A program made the translations under genes and the position numbers. From assembly GCF_009711525.1 (NCBI RefSeq), contig NZ_SMLV01000435.1, positions 1 through 59,172 on the forward strand: DNA of 59,172 nt. Direction: 5' to 3'. The number at the start of each line of letters is the position of its first letter. Positions within the stretch are counted from its first letter, which is position 1. The notes below the pieces were generated by a model. The model ran no database searches. It was not told the origin of the DNA and was given only the letters and a program-made list of their open reading frames with translations. The stretch is from Fulvivirga lutimaris (GTDB taxonomy: Bacteria > Bacteroidota > Bacteroidia > Cytophagales > Cyclobacteriaceae). Shown here in pieces: positions 52,900-59,172 of this stretch.

Positions 52900-53946
52900 A
52901 TGAAATTATCAGAATTCAAGTTCGACTTACCGACTGGTCATGTAGCCTTATATCCGGCAGAAAACAGAGATGAATCTCGTTTAATGGTTTTACACAAAAA
53001 AACGGGAGAAATTGAGCATAAAGTCTTTAAAGATGTAGTTAACTATTTTGAAGATGGTGATGTAATGGTCAACAATGACACCATGGTATTTCCAGCTCGC
53101 CTTTATGGCAACAAAGAAAAAACAGGTGCTAAAATTGAAGTTTTCCTTTTGAGAGAACTTAACCCAGAAATGCACCTTTGGGACGTTTTGGTTGACCCAG
53201 CCAGAAAAATCAGGGTAGGAAACAAATTATATTTTGGAGAAGGTGATCTTGTAGCTGAGGTTATTGATAACACCACTTCAAGAGGCAGAACCATCAGATT
53301 CTTATTTGATGGAACAGATGAAGAATTTTACAATACAATTGATAGCTTAGGAGAAACACCACTTCCAAAATACATCAAAAGAGAAGCTGAGCCAGATGAT
53401 AAAGAGCGTTTTCAAACGATCTATGCTAAGGCAAAAGGTGCGGTTGCAGCTCCTACCGCAGGTCTTCACTTCACACCACAATTACTAAAAAGATTAGAAA
53501 TTCTTGGTGTTAAAATGCCTAGCATTACGCTTCACATCGGATTAGGTACTTTCAGACCTGTTGATGTAGAAGATTTAACAAAACATAAAATGGACTCAGA
53601 GAACTTCGAAGTTGCTCAGCCGACTGTTGACATCGTCAACAACGCTTTGGACAACAAGAAGAAAGTATGTGCTATCGGTACTACAACAATGCGTTCATTA
53701 GAATCAGCAGTTTCTGCAAGCGACAGATTGAAGCCTAAGTCAGGATGGACCGATAAGTTTATCTTCCCTCCTTACGAGTTCAAAATTTGTAACGCTATGA
53801 TCACAAACTTCCACATGCCTGAATCTACATTATTAATGATGGCTTGTGCTTTTGGAGGTTATGATTTAGTAAGAGAAGCTTACGAAGTTGCTAAGAAAGA
53901 GAAATACAGATTCTTGACTTATGGTGATGCGATGTTGATCGTATAG
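52900..53946 (+). CDS. queA: S-adenosylmethionine:tRNA ribosyltransferase-isomerase QueA
   Basis: Adds the ribosyl part of SAM to preQ1 at G34 of tRNA, giving epoxyqueuosine. The 348-residue protein shows [20 protein letters not shown] at the start, [20 protein letters not shown] near 52 and the core [20 protein letters not shown] near 168, then [20 protein letters not shown]. The end [20 protein letters not shown] is normal for the family. The gene is single, with a hairpin repeat followed by T-run just downstream that can act as its terminator. Confidence 0.98.
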   Translation: MKLSEFKFDLPTGHVALYPAENRDESRLMVLHKKTGEIEHKVFKDVVNYFEDGDVMVNNDTMVFPARLYGNKEKTGAKIEVFLLRELNPEMHLWDVLVDPARKIRVGNKLYFGEGDLVAEVIDNTTSRGRTIRFLFDGTDEEFYNTIDSLGETPLPKYIKREAEPDDKERFQTIYAKAKGAVAAPTAGLHFTPQLLKRLEILGVKMPSITLHIGLGTFRPVDVEDLTKHKMDSENFEVAQPTVDIVNNALDNKKKVCAIGTTTMRSLESAVSASDRLKPKSGWTDKFIFPPYEFKICNAMITNFHMPESTLLMMACAFGGYDLVREAYEVAKKEKYRFLTYGDAMLIV

Positions 53947-53969
53947 TAGCCAAAGATTCATTAAATTAG

Positions 53970-54047
53970 ACGTCATTTCGAGTACTAACGAGAAATCCCC
54001 TACATCTAAGGGAGATCTCTCATGGAGTTCGAGATGACGTTTTTTTT
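53970..54047. repeat. Interspersed inverted-repeat element, copy 2
   Basis: ACGTCATTTCGA (53970-53981) and TCGAGATGACGT (54029-54040) pair with one mismatch around an inner imperfect stem (GAGAAATCCCC with GGGAGATCTCTC). A run of eight T follows at 54040-54047. It sits 24 bases after queA and can serve as its terminator. It belongs to the same family as 10728 and 58839. Confidence 0.75.
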
Positions 54048-54061
54048 ATACCCTATATACA

Positions 54062-54730
54062 ATGAAAGAATACGCAATAATAGTGGCCGGTGGTAAAGGC
54101 ACAAGAATGAATAATGTCACTTCAAAACAATTTATTGAAGTAGCAGGCTTGCCCATCTTGATGCATACCATCAATGCATTTGTTACTTATTCTTCAGAGG
54201 TGCAGATCATTTTAGTGCTACCTCCAGATGAGGTGGAGATTTGGAAGTCCCTGTGTTCTAAATTCAGCTATCAAGTGCCGGTGACAATAGCTACTGGTGG
54301 TGACTCCAGATTTCAGTCGGTTAAAAATGGTCTTGCTAAAATTAACGACACAGAAGGCCTTGTAGCCATTCATGATGGCGTTAGACCATTGGTTGGTAAA
54401 GATATTATTGGCGCCTCCTATCACCTTGCAGCAGTGCATAAGAGCGCTGTGGCTGCTGTGCGATTAAAAGAGTCGATACGCATAACAAATCAGGATACAA
54501 CCAAAGCCGTAGACCGCTCTGACTACAGGCTAATTCAAACCCCACAGACCTTTGATCTTGCTATGATAAAGGCCGCTTATGATATTAAAGAAGAAGCAAG
54601 TTTAACAGACGATGCCAGTGTGGCTGAGCGAGCAGGTTTTAAAATTTCGTTATTCGAAGGCAGCTATGCCAATATTAAAATAACTACACCTGAAGATTTG
54701 ATAATCGCGGAAGCGCTAATGAAGGAATAA
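54062..54730 (+). CDS. ispD: 2-C-methyl-D-erythritol 4-phosphate cytidylyltransferase IspD
   Basis: The third step of the MEP isoprenoid route, joining CTP with MEP. The 222-residue protein shows AIIVAGGKGTRMNNVTSKQF at residues 5-24, LVLPPDEVEIW, the second CTP-binding stretch ATGGDSRFQSVKNGLAKI near 77 and VAIHDGVRPLVGKDI near 101. The late SLTDDASVAERAGFKISLFE is family-typical. It follows repeat copy 2 and has no other MEP gene nearby. Confidence 0.96.
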   Translation: MKEYAIIVAGGKGTRMNNVTSKQFIEVAGLPILMHTINAFVTYSSEVQIILVLPPDEVEIWKSLCSKFSYQVPVTIATGGDSRFQSVKNGLAKINDTEGLVAIHDGVRPLVGKDIIGASYHLAAVHKSAVAAVRLKESIRITNQDTTKAVDRSDYRLIQTPQTFDLAMIKAAYDIKEEASLTDDASVAERAGFKISLFEGSYANIKITTPEDLIIAEALMKE

Positions 54731-54760
54731 AAAAGCCATCGCGATGAGTCGGGATGGCCT
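54728..54760 (-). terminator. Hairpin between ispD and the DUF2795 gene
   Basis: GCCATC and GATGGC (54740-54735 and 54758-54753 region) form a stem; on the minus strand it is followed by six T, so it mainly ends the DUF2795 transcript, and it may also end ispD. Confidence 0.65.
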
Positions 54761-54776
54761 TAAATCTCTTTAGTAT

Positions 54777-54998
54777 TTAATACTCATCTTCATTAAAGAA
54801 GAAGTCTTCTTTGGTCGGATAGTCCGGCCAAATTTCTTCGATATTTTCGAAAGGCTGCCCATCGTCTTCCAGTTCCTGAAGGTTTTCTACAACCTCAAGA
54901 GGCGCTCCGGTACGGATAGAGAAATCTATCAATTCGTCTTTACTTGCGGGCCAAGGTGCATCTTCAAGATATGATGCTAATTCTAGTGTCCAGTACAT
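54777..54998 (-). CDS. DUF2795 small acidic protein
   Basis: A 73-residue acidic protein of the DUF2795 family: MYWTLELASYLEDAPWPASK at the start, then ELIDFSIRTGAPLEVVENLQ and PFENIEEIWPDYPTKEDFFF. It has a helical fold without catalytic residues and is widely conserved in Bacteroidota with unknown role, possibly RNA- or ribosome-related. It has an unusually strong Shine-Dalgarno AGGAGG eight bases before the ATG and a good TTTG-N18-TACTTTTG promoter, so it is probably well expressed. It is divergent from ettA. Confidence 0.88.
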   Translation of the reverse strand: MYWTLELASYLEDAPWPASKDELIDFSIRTGAPLEVVENLQELEDDGQPFENIEEIWPDYPTKEDFFFNEDEY

Positions 54999-55006
54999 AG
55001 TATAAT

Positions 55007-55012
55007 CCTCCT
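55007..55012 (-). promoter_or_regulatory. Strong ribosome binding site of the DUF2795 gene
   Basis: AGGAGG at 55012-55007 ends eight bases before the ATG. Perfect Shine-Dalgarno sites are uncommon in Bacteroidota, and few genes in this window have one. Confidence 0.6.
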
Positions 55013-55037
55013 ATGATTTTGCCTTTTAAATTTTTTG

Positions 55038-55067
55038 CAAAAGTAAAATTTTAAAGCACAAATCAAA
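55038..55067 (-). promoter_or_regulatory. Promoter of the DUF2795 gene
   Basis: TACTTTTG (55045-55038) matches the TAnnTTTG -7 box, with TTTG (55067-55064) 18 bases upstream. The predicted transcript has a leader of about 33 bases that contains the AGGAGG site. Confidence 0.6.
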
Positions 55068-55182
55068 CTTTTTATCTATTTATTTCAACTTCTGATTTTA
55101 TCACTTATTGTCTGCAACGTGATGATATTTTCAAAAGTTTAAAAAATTTTCGATTTTTTAATAGAATAATATTTCATCTACA

Positions 55183-55214
55183 TTGAAGCAATCTCTATCA
55201 AAAGAATAAATTTG
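55183..55214 (+). promoter_or_regulatory. Promoter of ettA
   Basis: TAAATTTG (55207-55214) is a TAnnTTTG -7 box, with a TTG (55183-55185) 21 bases upstream. The transcript would start about 24 bases before the ettA ATG and could run into asnB. Confidence 0.55.
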
Positions 55215-55244
55215 TTTGACAATTACAAGTATATCGACTGAATT

Positions 55245-56924
55245 ATGAGTGACGAGAAAATAATCTTTTCAATGGCTGGGGTCAACAAGACCTACCCACC
55301 AAGTAAACAAGTATTAAAAAATATCTACCTATCCTTCTTTTATGGCGCTAAGATTGGCGTTTTAGGACTCAACGGTTCTGGTAAGTCTTCTCTTTTGAGA
55401 ATAATAGCAGGGATTGACAATAACTATCAGGGAGAGGTTGTTTTCGATGGTAGTTACTCTATCGGGCTTTTAGAGCAAGAACCACAGCTAGATAAAAGCA
55501 AAACTGTAAAAGAAGTGGTAGAAGAAGGTGCTGCCGAAACAGTAGCGCTTTTAAGGGAGTTTGAAGAAATCAATGAAAAATTCGCTGATCCGGATGTTTT
55601 GGAGAACCCGGATAAAATGGAGAAGCTGATAGAAAAGCAGGGCGAGGTTCAGGAGCGATTAGATCAACTGAATGCCTGGGAGCTGGATAGCAAGCTTGAA
55701 AGAGCTATGGATGCTCTAAGAACACCTCCCGGAGACGCTAAGATCGAGCACCTGTCTGGTGGTGAGAAAAGAAGAGTGGCCCTATGCCGATTATTACTTC
55801 AGGAGCCAGATGTGCTTTTATTAGATGAGCCTACCAACCATTTAGATGCTGAATCGGTGCATTGGTTAGAACAACATTTAAGACAATATGCAGGTACGGT
55901 AATAGCCGTAACTCACGATAGATATTTCCTTGACAATGTAGCAGGCTGGATTCTTGAGCTTGATCGTGGTGAAGGTATTCCATGGAAAGGCAACTACTCT
56001 TCTTGGTTAGATCAGAAGCAAAACAGACTGGCTAAAGAAGAAAAGACAGAGTCTAAAAGACAGAAGACTTTACAACGGGAGTTGGAGTGGGCTAAAATGT
56101 CTCCTAAAGGTAGACATGCCAAAGCCAAAGCTCGTTTGAGCGCCTATGATAAACTCCTTTCTCAAGAGACTAAGGAAAGAGAAGAAAAGCTGGAGCTATA
56201 CATACCAGCAGGACCAAGATTGGGTGATAAAGTAATCGAGGCTCATGGAGTATCTAAGGCCTTTGGTGATAAATTATTATATGAAAATCTGGAATTTAAT
56301 CTGCCAAAAGCAGGAATAGTAGGTATTATCGGGCCTAATGGTGCTGGTAAAACCACACTCTTCAAAATGATCACCGGACAACTGAAACCTGATGCCGGTA
56401 CTTTTGAGGTAGGTTCTACTGTTGAGATCGCTTATGTAGATCAGGAGCATGATAACTTAAACCCTAACCATAGTGTTTGGGAAGCCATTTCTGGTGGTAA
56501 TGAGATCATAGAAATGGGCGGCAAGCAGATGAATAGCCGTGCTTATGTGAGTAAGTTCAACTTCAACGGCTCTGAGCAGCAGAAAAAAGTGAGCGAGCTT
56601 TCTGGAGGTATGCGCGGCAGACTGCATTTGGCCATGGCCCTGAAGCAAGGTGCCAACCTCCTACTTTTAGATGAACCTACCAATGACCTTGATGTTAACA
56701 CATTAAGAGCACTTGAAGAAGGCCTTGAGAATTTTGGTGGTTGCGCGGTAATCATCAGTCACGACAGATGGTTTTTGGATAGAGTTTGTACGCACATCCT
56801 TGCATTTGAAGGCGACTCACAGGTAGTTTGGTATGATGGTAACTTCACTGAATATGAAGAGAACCGCAAGCAACGTCTTGGTGATGAAGCTCCAAAGAGA
56901 ATCAAATACAAAAAATTAGCTTAA
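55245..56924 (+). CDS. ettA: Energy-dependent translational throttle EttA (ABC-F)
   Basis: A 559-residue ABC-F ATPase that binds the ribosomal E site and gates the first peptide bond according to energy state. It has two ABC domains without membrane segments: Walker A GVLGLNGSGKSSLLRIIAGI near 38 and IIGPNGAGKTTLFKMITGQL near 363; signatures HLSGGEKRRVALCRLLL near 168 and ELSGGMRGRLHLAMALK near 450. The linker between them (PtIM-like, about 245-320) contains AKMSPKGRHAKAKARLSAYD. Length matches EttA closely. asnB follows nine bases downstream. Confidence 0.96.
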   Translation: MSDEKIIFSMAGVNKTYPPSKQVLKNIYLSFFYGAKIGVLGLNGSGKSSLLRIIAGIDNNYQGEVVFDGSYSIGLLEQEPQLDKSKTVKEVVEEGAAETVALLREFEEINEKFADPDVLENPDKMEKLIEKQGEVQERLDQLNAWELDSKLERAMDALRTPPGDAKIEHLSGGEKRRVALCRLLLQEPDVLLLDEPTNHLDAESVHWLEQHLRQYAGTVIAVTHDRYFLDNVAGWILELDRGEGIPWKGNYSSWLDQKQNRLAKEEKTESKRQKTLQRELEWAKMSPKGRHAKAKARLSAYDKLLSQETKEREEKLELYIPAGPRLGDKVIEAHGVSKAFGDKLLYENLEFNLPKAGIVGIIGPNGAGKTTLFKMITGQLKPDAGTFEVGSTVEIAYVDQEHDNLNPNHSVWEAISGGNEIIEMGGKQMNSRAYVSKFNFNGSEQQKKVSELSGGMRGRLHLAMALKQGANLLLLDEPTNDLDVNTLRALEEGLENFGGCAVIISHDRWFLDRVCTHILAFEGDSQVVWYDGNFTEYEENRKQRLGDEAPKRIKYKKLA

Positions 56925-56933
56925 CCGTAGCCT

Positions 56934-58832
56934 ATGTGTGGCATAACGGGGGTATATGCATTTAATATGGTCGGTCGGGTTAGCATGGTTAACGCTGCTA
57001 ACGCGACCGCTGCCTTATCCAGCCGTGGCCCAGACTTTCAGGACATTTATAATGATAATACTGTTGCCCTCGGGCACCGCAGGCTTAGCATTATCGACCC
57101 GAGTCCTGAAGGACACCAGCCCATGTGGGATTTGGGAAGCAGGTATTGCATTATCTTCAATGGTGAGATTTATAACTATAAAGCGCTAAGAAAGGAGCTT
57201 GTAGATCAGGGTGTCAAATTTCAGTCCGAGACCGACACTGAAGTGCTGCTGAACCTTTACATGAGGGAAGGCAAAGCATGTCTGCAAAAGGTCAATGGCT
57301 TCTTTGCTTTTGCCATTTATGATTACAAAGACAAAAGTCTATTTATAGCTAGAGACCGACTGGGCATTAAGCCGCTGTATTTTATGATAGATGATGACCG
57401 ATTGCTCTTCGCATCGGAAATGAAGTCTATTATTCAATATGGTATCAATAAAGAAATAGACTACACTGGGCTTTATACTTATCTGCAGCTCAATTACATC
57501 CCCGCTCCTGCTACTATCTTTAAATCTGTAAAGAAGCTACTTCCGGGGTATTACCTGCACCTTACACCGCAGGAGTTTCTCAATGAGCCCTATTATGAGA
57601 TTCCGCATAACAAAGCCAACTATACAAAGCTTGATTACAACCAGCAAAAACAAAAGCTTGCCGAGCTGATGGAAGCCTCGGTGCAAAAGCGATTGGTGGC
57701 TGATGTGCCGTTAGGCTCATTTTTGAGTGGCGGTGTTGACTCTTCAGTGATTGCCACCCTGGCCAAAAAGCACAAAGATGACCTTCATACTTTCTCTATA
57801 GGTTTTAAAGATGAGAAGTTCTTTGACGAAACAGAATATGCGCAAGCCGTAGCCAAAAAGATAGGTAGCGAACATACCGTTTTCTCTTTAACGAATTCAG
57901 ACCTGTACAAGCATGTTGGCGACATCCTCGATTATATCGATGAGCCTTTTGCTGATTCTTCTGCCATTGCGGTTTACATACTGTCGCAAGAGACCCGGAA
58001 GCATGCTACTGTCGCCTTGAGTGGTGATGGTGCTGACGAGCTTTTTGCGGGTTATAATAAGCACACTGCCTTTTTGAAGATCATCAATGATGGTGGTGCG
58101 GCTAGTGCCGTTAAAGCATTGCAGCCACTGTGGTATTTGCTGCCCAAGTCAAGAAATAACAGCTTAACCAATAAATTCAGGCAGCTGCACCGCTTTAGCA
58201 AAGGCATGAGCATGAGCAGCAAGGAGCGTTATTGGAGCTGGGCAGGCTTTGCTTCTGAGCAGGCAGCTGCTAACCTATTGAGTCAGTCCAGTAGGGAGAA
58301 CCTGGACAAGGAGCAGTATTCAAAATTTAAGTCCGGGATATTGAAAGACATTCCCGACAAGGAAGCCATTAACGACCTGCTGCTGACAGATGCCAAGCTG
58401 GTATTACCGGATGATATGCTCACCAAAGTAGACCGCATGAGCATGGCCAACGCACTGGAAGTACGGGTGCCGTTTTTAGATCATGAGGTGGTAGAGTTTG
58501 CCTTCCAGCTGCCAACAGACTCGAAGATCAATGGCGATATAAGAAAGCGTATCGTTCAGGATACTTTTAAAGATATACTGCCGGATGAGCTGTATAACCG
58601 ACCCAAAAAAGGTTTTGAAGTGCCTTTATTGAAATGGTTCAGAAACGAAATGCAGCATACTATCAAAAACGATTTGCTGGCCGATGCATTTATTGAAGAA
58701 CAAGGCATTTTTGATGTTAAAGAAATCAGGAAGTTGAAAAAGAAACTGTTCTCCTCCAACCCTGGCGATGTGCATGCCCGTATCTGGGGACTGATTGTAT
58801 TTCAGCATTGGTGGAAGAAGTATGGGCAGTAG
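56934..58832 (+). CDS. asnB: Asparagine synthase (glutamine-hydrolysing)
   Basis: Makes asparagine from aspartate with ammonia from glutamine, or a related amide in secondary pathways. The 632-residue protein has the class II amidotransferase nucleophile Cys2 (MCGITGVYAF), then SRGPDFQDIY, LGHRRLSIIDPSPEGHQPM and GEIYNYKALRKEL. The synthetase domain has the PP-loop [20 protein letters not shown] near 260 and ALSGDGADELFAGYNKH near 362. It is longer than E. coli AsnB (554) and resembles the TIGR01536-type form found in Bacteroidota, often tied to surface polysaccharide loci. It follows ettA by nine bases. Confidence 0.93.
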   Translation: MCGITGVYAFNMVGRVSMVNAANATAALSSRGPDFQDIYNDNTVALGHRRLSIIDPSPEGHQPMWDLGSRYCIIFNGEIYNYKALRKELVDQGVKFQSETDTEVLLNLYMREGKACLQKVNGFFAFAIYDYKDKSLFIARDRLGIKPLYFMIDDDRLLFASEMKSIIQYGINKEIDYTGLYTYLQLNYIPAPATIFKSVKKLLPGYYLHLTPQEFLNEPYYEIPHNKANYTKLDYNQQKQKLAELMEASVQKRLVADVPLGSFLSGGVDSSVIATLAKKHKDDLHTFSIGFKDEKFFDETEYAQAVAKKIGSEHTVFSLTNSDLYKHVGDILDYIDEPFADSSAIAVYILSQETRKHATVALSGDGADELFAGYNKHTAFLKIINDGGAASAVKALQPLWYLLPKSRNNSLTNKFRQLHRFSKGMSMSSKERYWSWAGFASEQAAANLLSQSSRENLDKEQYSKFKSGILKDIPDKEAINDLLLTDAKLVLPDDMLTKVDRMSMANALEVRVPFLDHEVVEFAFQLPTDSKINGDIRKRIVQDTFKDILPDELYNRPKKGFEVPLLKWFRNEMQHTIKNDLLADAFIEEQGIFDVKEIRKLKKKLFSSNPGDVHARIWGLIVFQHWWKKYGQ

Positions 58833-58838
58833 TCTTTG

Positions 58839-58987
58839 GTCATTTCGAATCCCTTTAGGGTGAGAAATCCCCTCTTAGGAAACGTCACCTCGATGCCTTT
58901 TGGCGAGAGGTCTCCCTATTTGTAACAACTTCTCGACTTAGCGTTTAGGGGACTTCTCACTTCACTGCGTTAAGTATCGAAGTGACG
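58839..58987. repeat. Interspersed inverted-repeat element, copy 3
   Basis: GTCATTTCGA at 58839-58848 and TCGAAGTGACG at 58977-58987 form the outer arms. Inside are GAGAAATCCCCTC (58863 on), a CGTCACCTCGATGCC word and GGCGAGAGGTCTCCC, and a second set CTTCTCGACTTAGCG. It is longer than copies 1 and 2, as if two elements were nested or fused. It starts seven bases after the asnB stop. Confidence 0.7.
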
Positions 58988-59025
58988 ATACTTTTTAGTT
59001 TGCCTTCACCTTGAATCTCTTCAGT

Positions 59026-59172
59026 GTGCGAAATCCCCTCTTAGGAAACGTCACCTCGATGCCTTTTGGCGAGAGGTCTCCCTATTTGTAACAACTTCTC
59101 GACTTATCGTTTAGGAGACTTCTCACTTCACTGCGCTACATTTCGAAGTGACGATACTTTTTAGTTTGCCTT
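59026..59172. repeat. Interspersed repeat element, copy 4 (tandem with copy 3)
   Basis: Bases 59026-59172 repeat 58860-59006 with an offset of 166 and only a few differences (for example AGCGTTTAGGGGA against ATCGTTTAGGAGA). The left outer arm GTCATTTCGA is missing here; the right arm TCGAAGTGACG is at 59143-59153. The array may continue past the window edge. Confidence 0.8.

Noticed and set aside
56934-58832. asnB as part of a capsule or exopolysaccharide locus
   Set aside because: No glycosyltransferase or sugar-nucleotide gene is in the window next to it; only ettA and repeats are adjacent.

Overview
The window looks like a chromosomal segment of a Bacteroidota bacterium, most likely a marine-type member of the Cytophagales (Fulvivirga/Marivirga/Roseivirga-like); the genus is inference. 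The signs are: a dcw division/wall cluster in the Bacteroidota order without ddl or murF and with a PASTA-tailed FtsI; a Na+-translocating NQR operon; a type A sorting-tail (T9SS) protein; DUF4199, DUF4174, DUF2795, DUF3108 and DUF502 proteins; a SusC-type plug domain; promoters with the Bacteroidota TAnnTTTG -7 box; few Shine-Dalgarno sequences; and AT-rich base composition. I see no tRNA, rRNA, CRISPR array, transposase, integrase or phage module.

Region 1 (1-14.0 kb) is accessory: an incomplete exported TPR protein, a HEAT-repeat protein, a Tat-exported ankyrin-like protein, a tricorn-type protease followed by a PqqB-like metallo-hydrolase lipoprotein, small DUF4199 and DUF4174 genes, an unknown cytosolic protein, a run of exported proteins (intradiol-dioxygenase-like lipoprotein, VOC protein, NTF2-like protein), an acetyltransferase, a frameshifted gene, and a two-gene surface-protein unit (sorting-tail protein plus a DUF1566 protein with tail-fibre-like repeats). 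A 0.9-kb gene-poor gap follows.

Region 2 (14.7-30.3 kb) is the dcw cluster, all on the minus strand and tightly overlapping: mraZ-rsmH-ftsL-ftsI-murE-mraY-murD-ftsW-murG-murC-ftsQ-ftsA-ftsZ. It is headed by three 10-bp direct repeats that match MraZ boxes and closed by a hairpin terminator. It makes peptidoglycan precursors (MurC, D, E, MraY, MurG) and the divisome (FtsZ, A, Q, L, I, W). MurD has no canonical start codon in frame.

Region 3 (30.4-41.4 kb) holds a CoA-transferase, a stand-alone TonB plug lipoprotein, mnmA, two small membrane proteins, nqrABCDE (nqrF is not here), cmk with a tiny lipoprotein gene, and two unknown genes. Region 4 (41.4-49.7 kb) is rplM-rpsI-rpsB-tsf, an RluA-type pseudouridine synthase, a PhoR/PhoB-like two-component pair, and an envelope operon (outer-membrane-like protein, DUF2265 aminopeptidase, DUF3108 protein). 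Region 5 (49.8-59.2 kb) has recA, a lipoprotein, a MacB/FtsX-type permease, queA, ispD, a DUF2795 protein, ettA and asnB.

An inverted-repeat element with arms like GTCATTTCGA/TCGAAGTGAC recurs in four intergenic places, twice in tandem at the right edge. No clearly new multi-gene system is visible. The points most worth checking are the MurD start, the missing nqrF, the near-leaderless promoters, the stand-alone SusC plug lipoprotein, the exported dioxygenase/VOC/NTF2 cluster and the interspersed repeat family.
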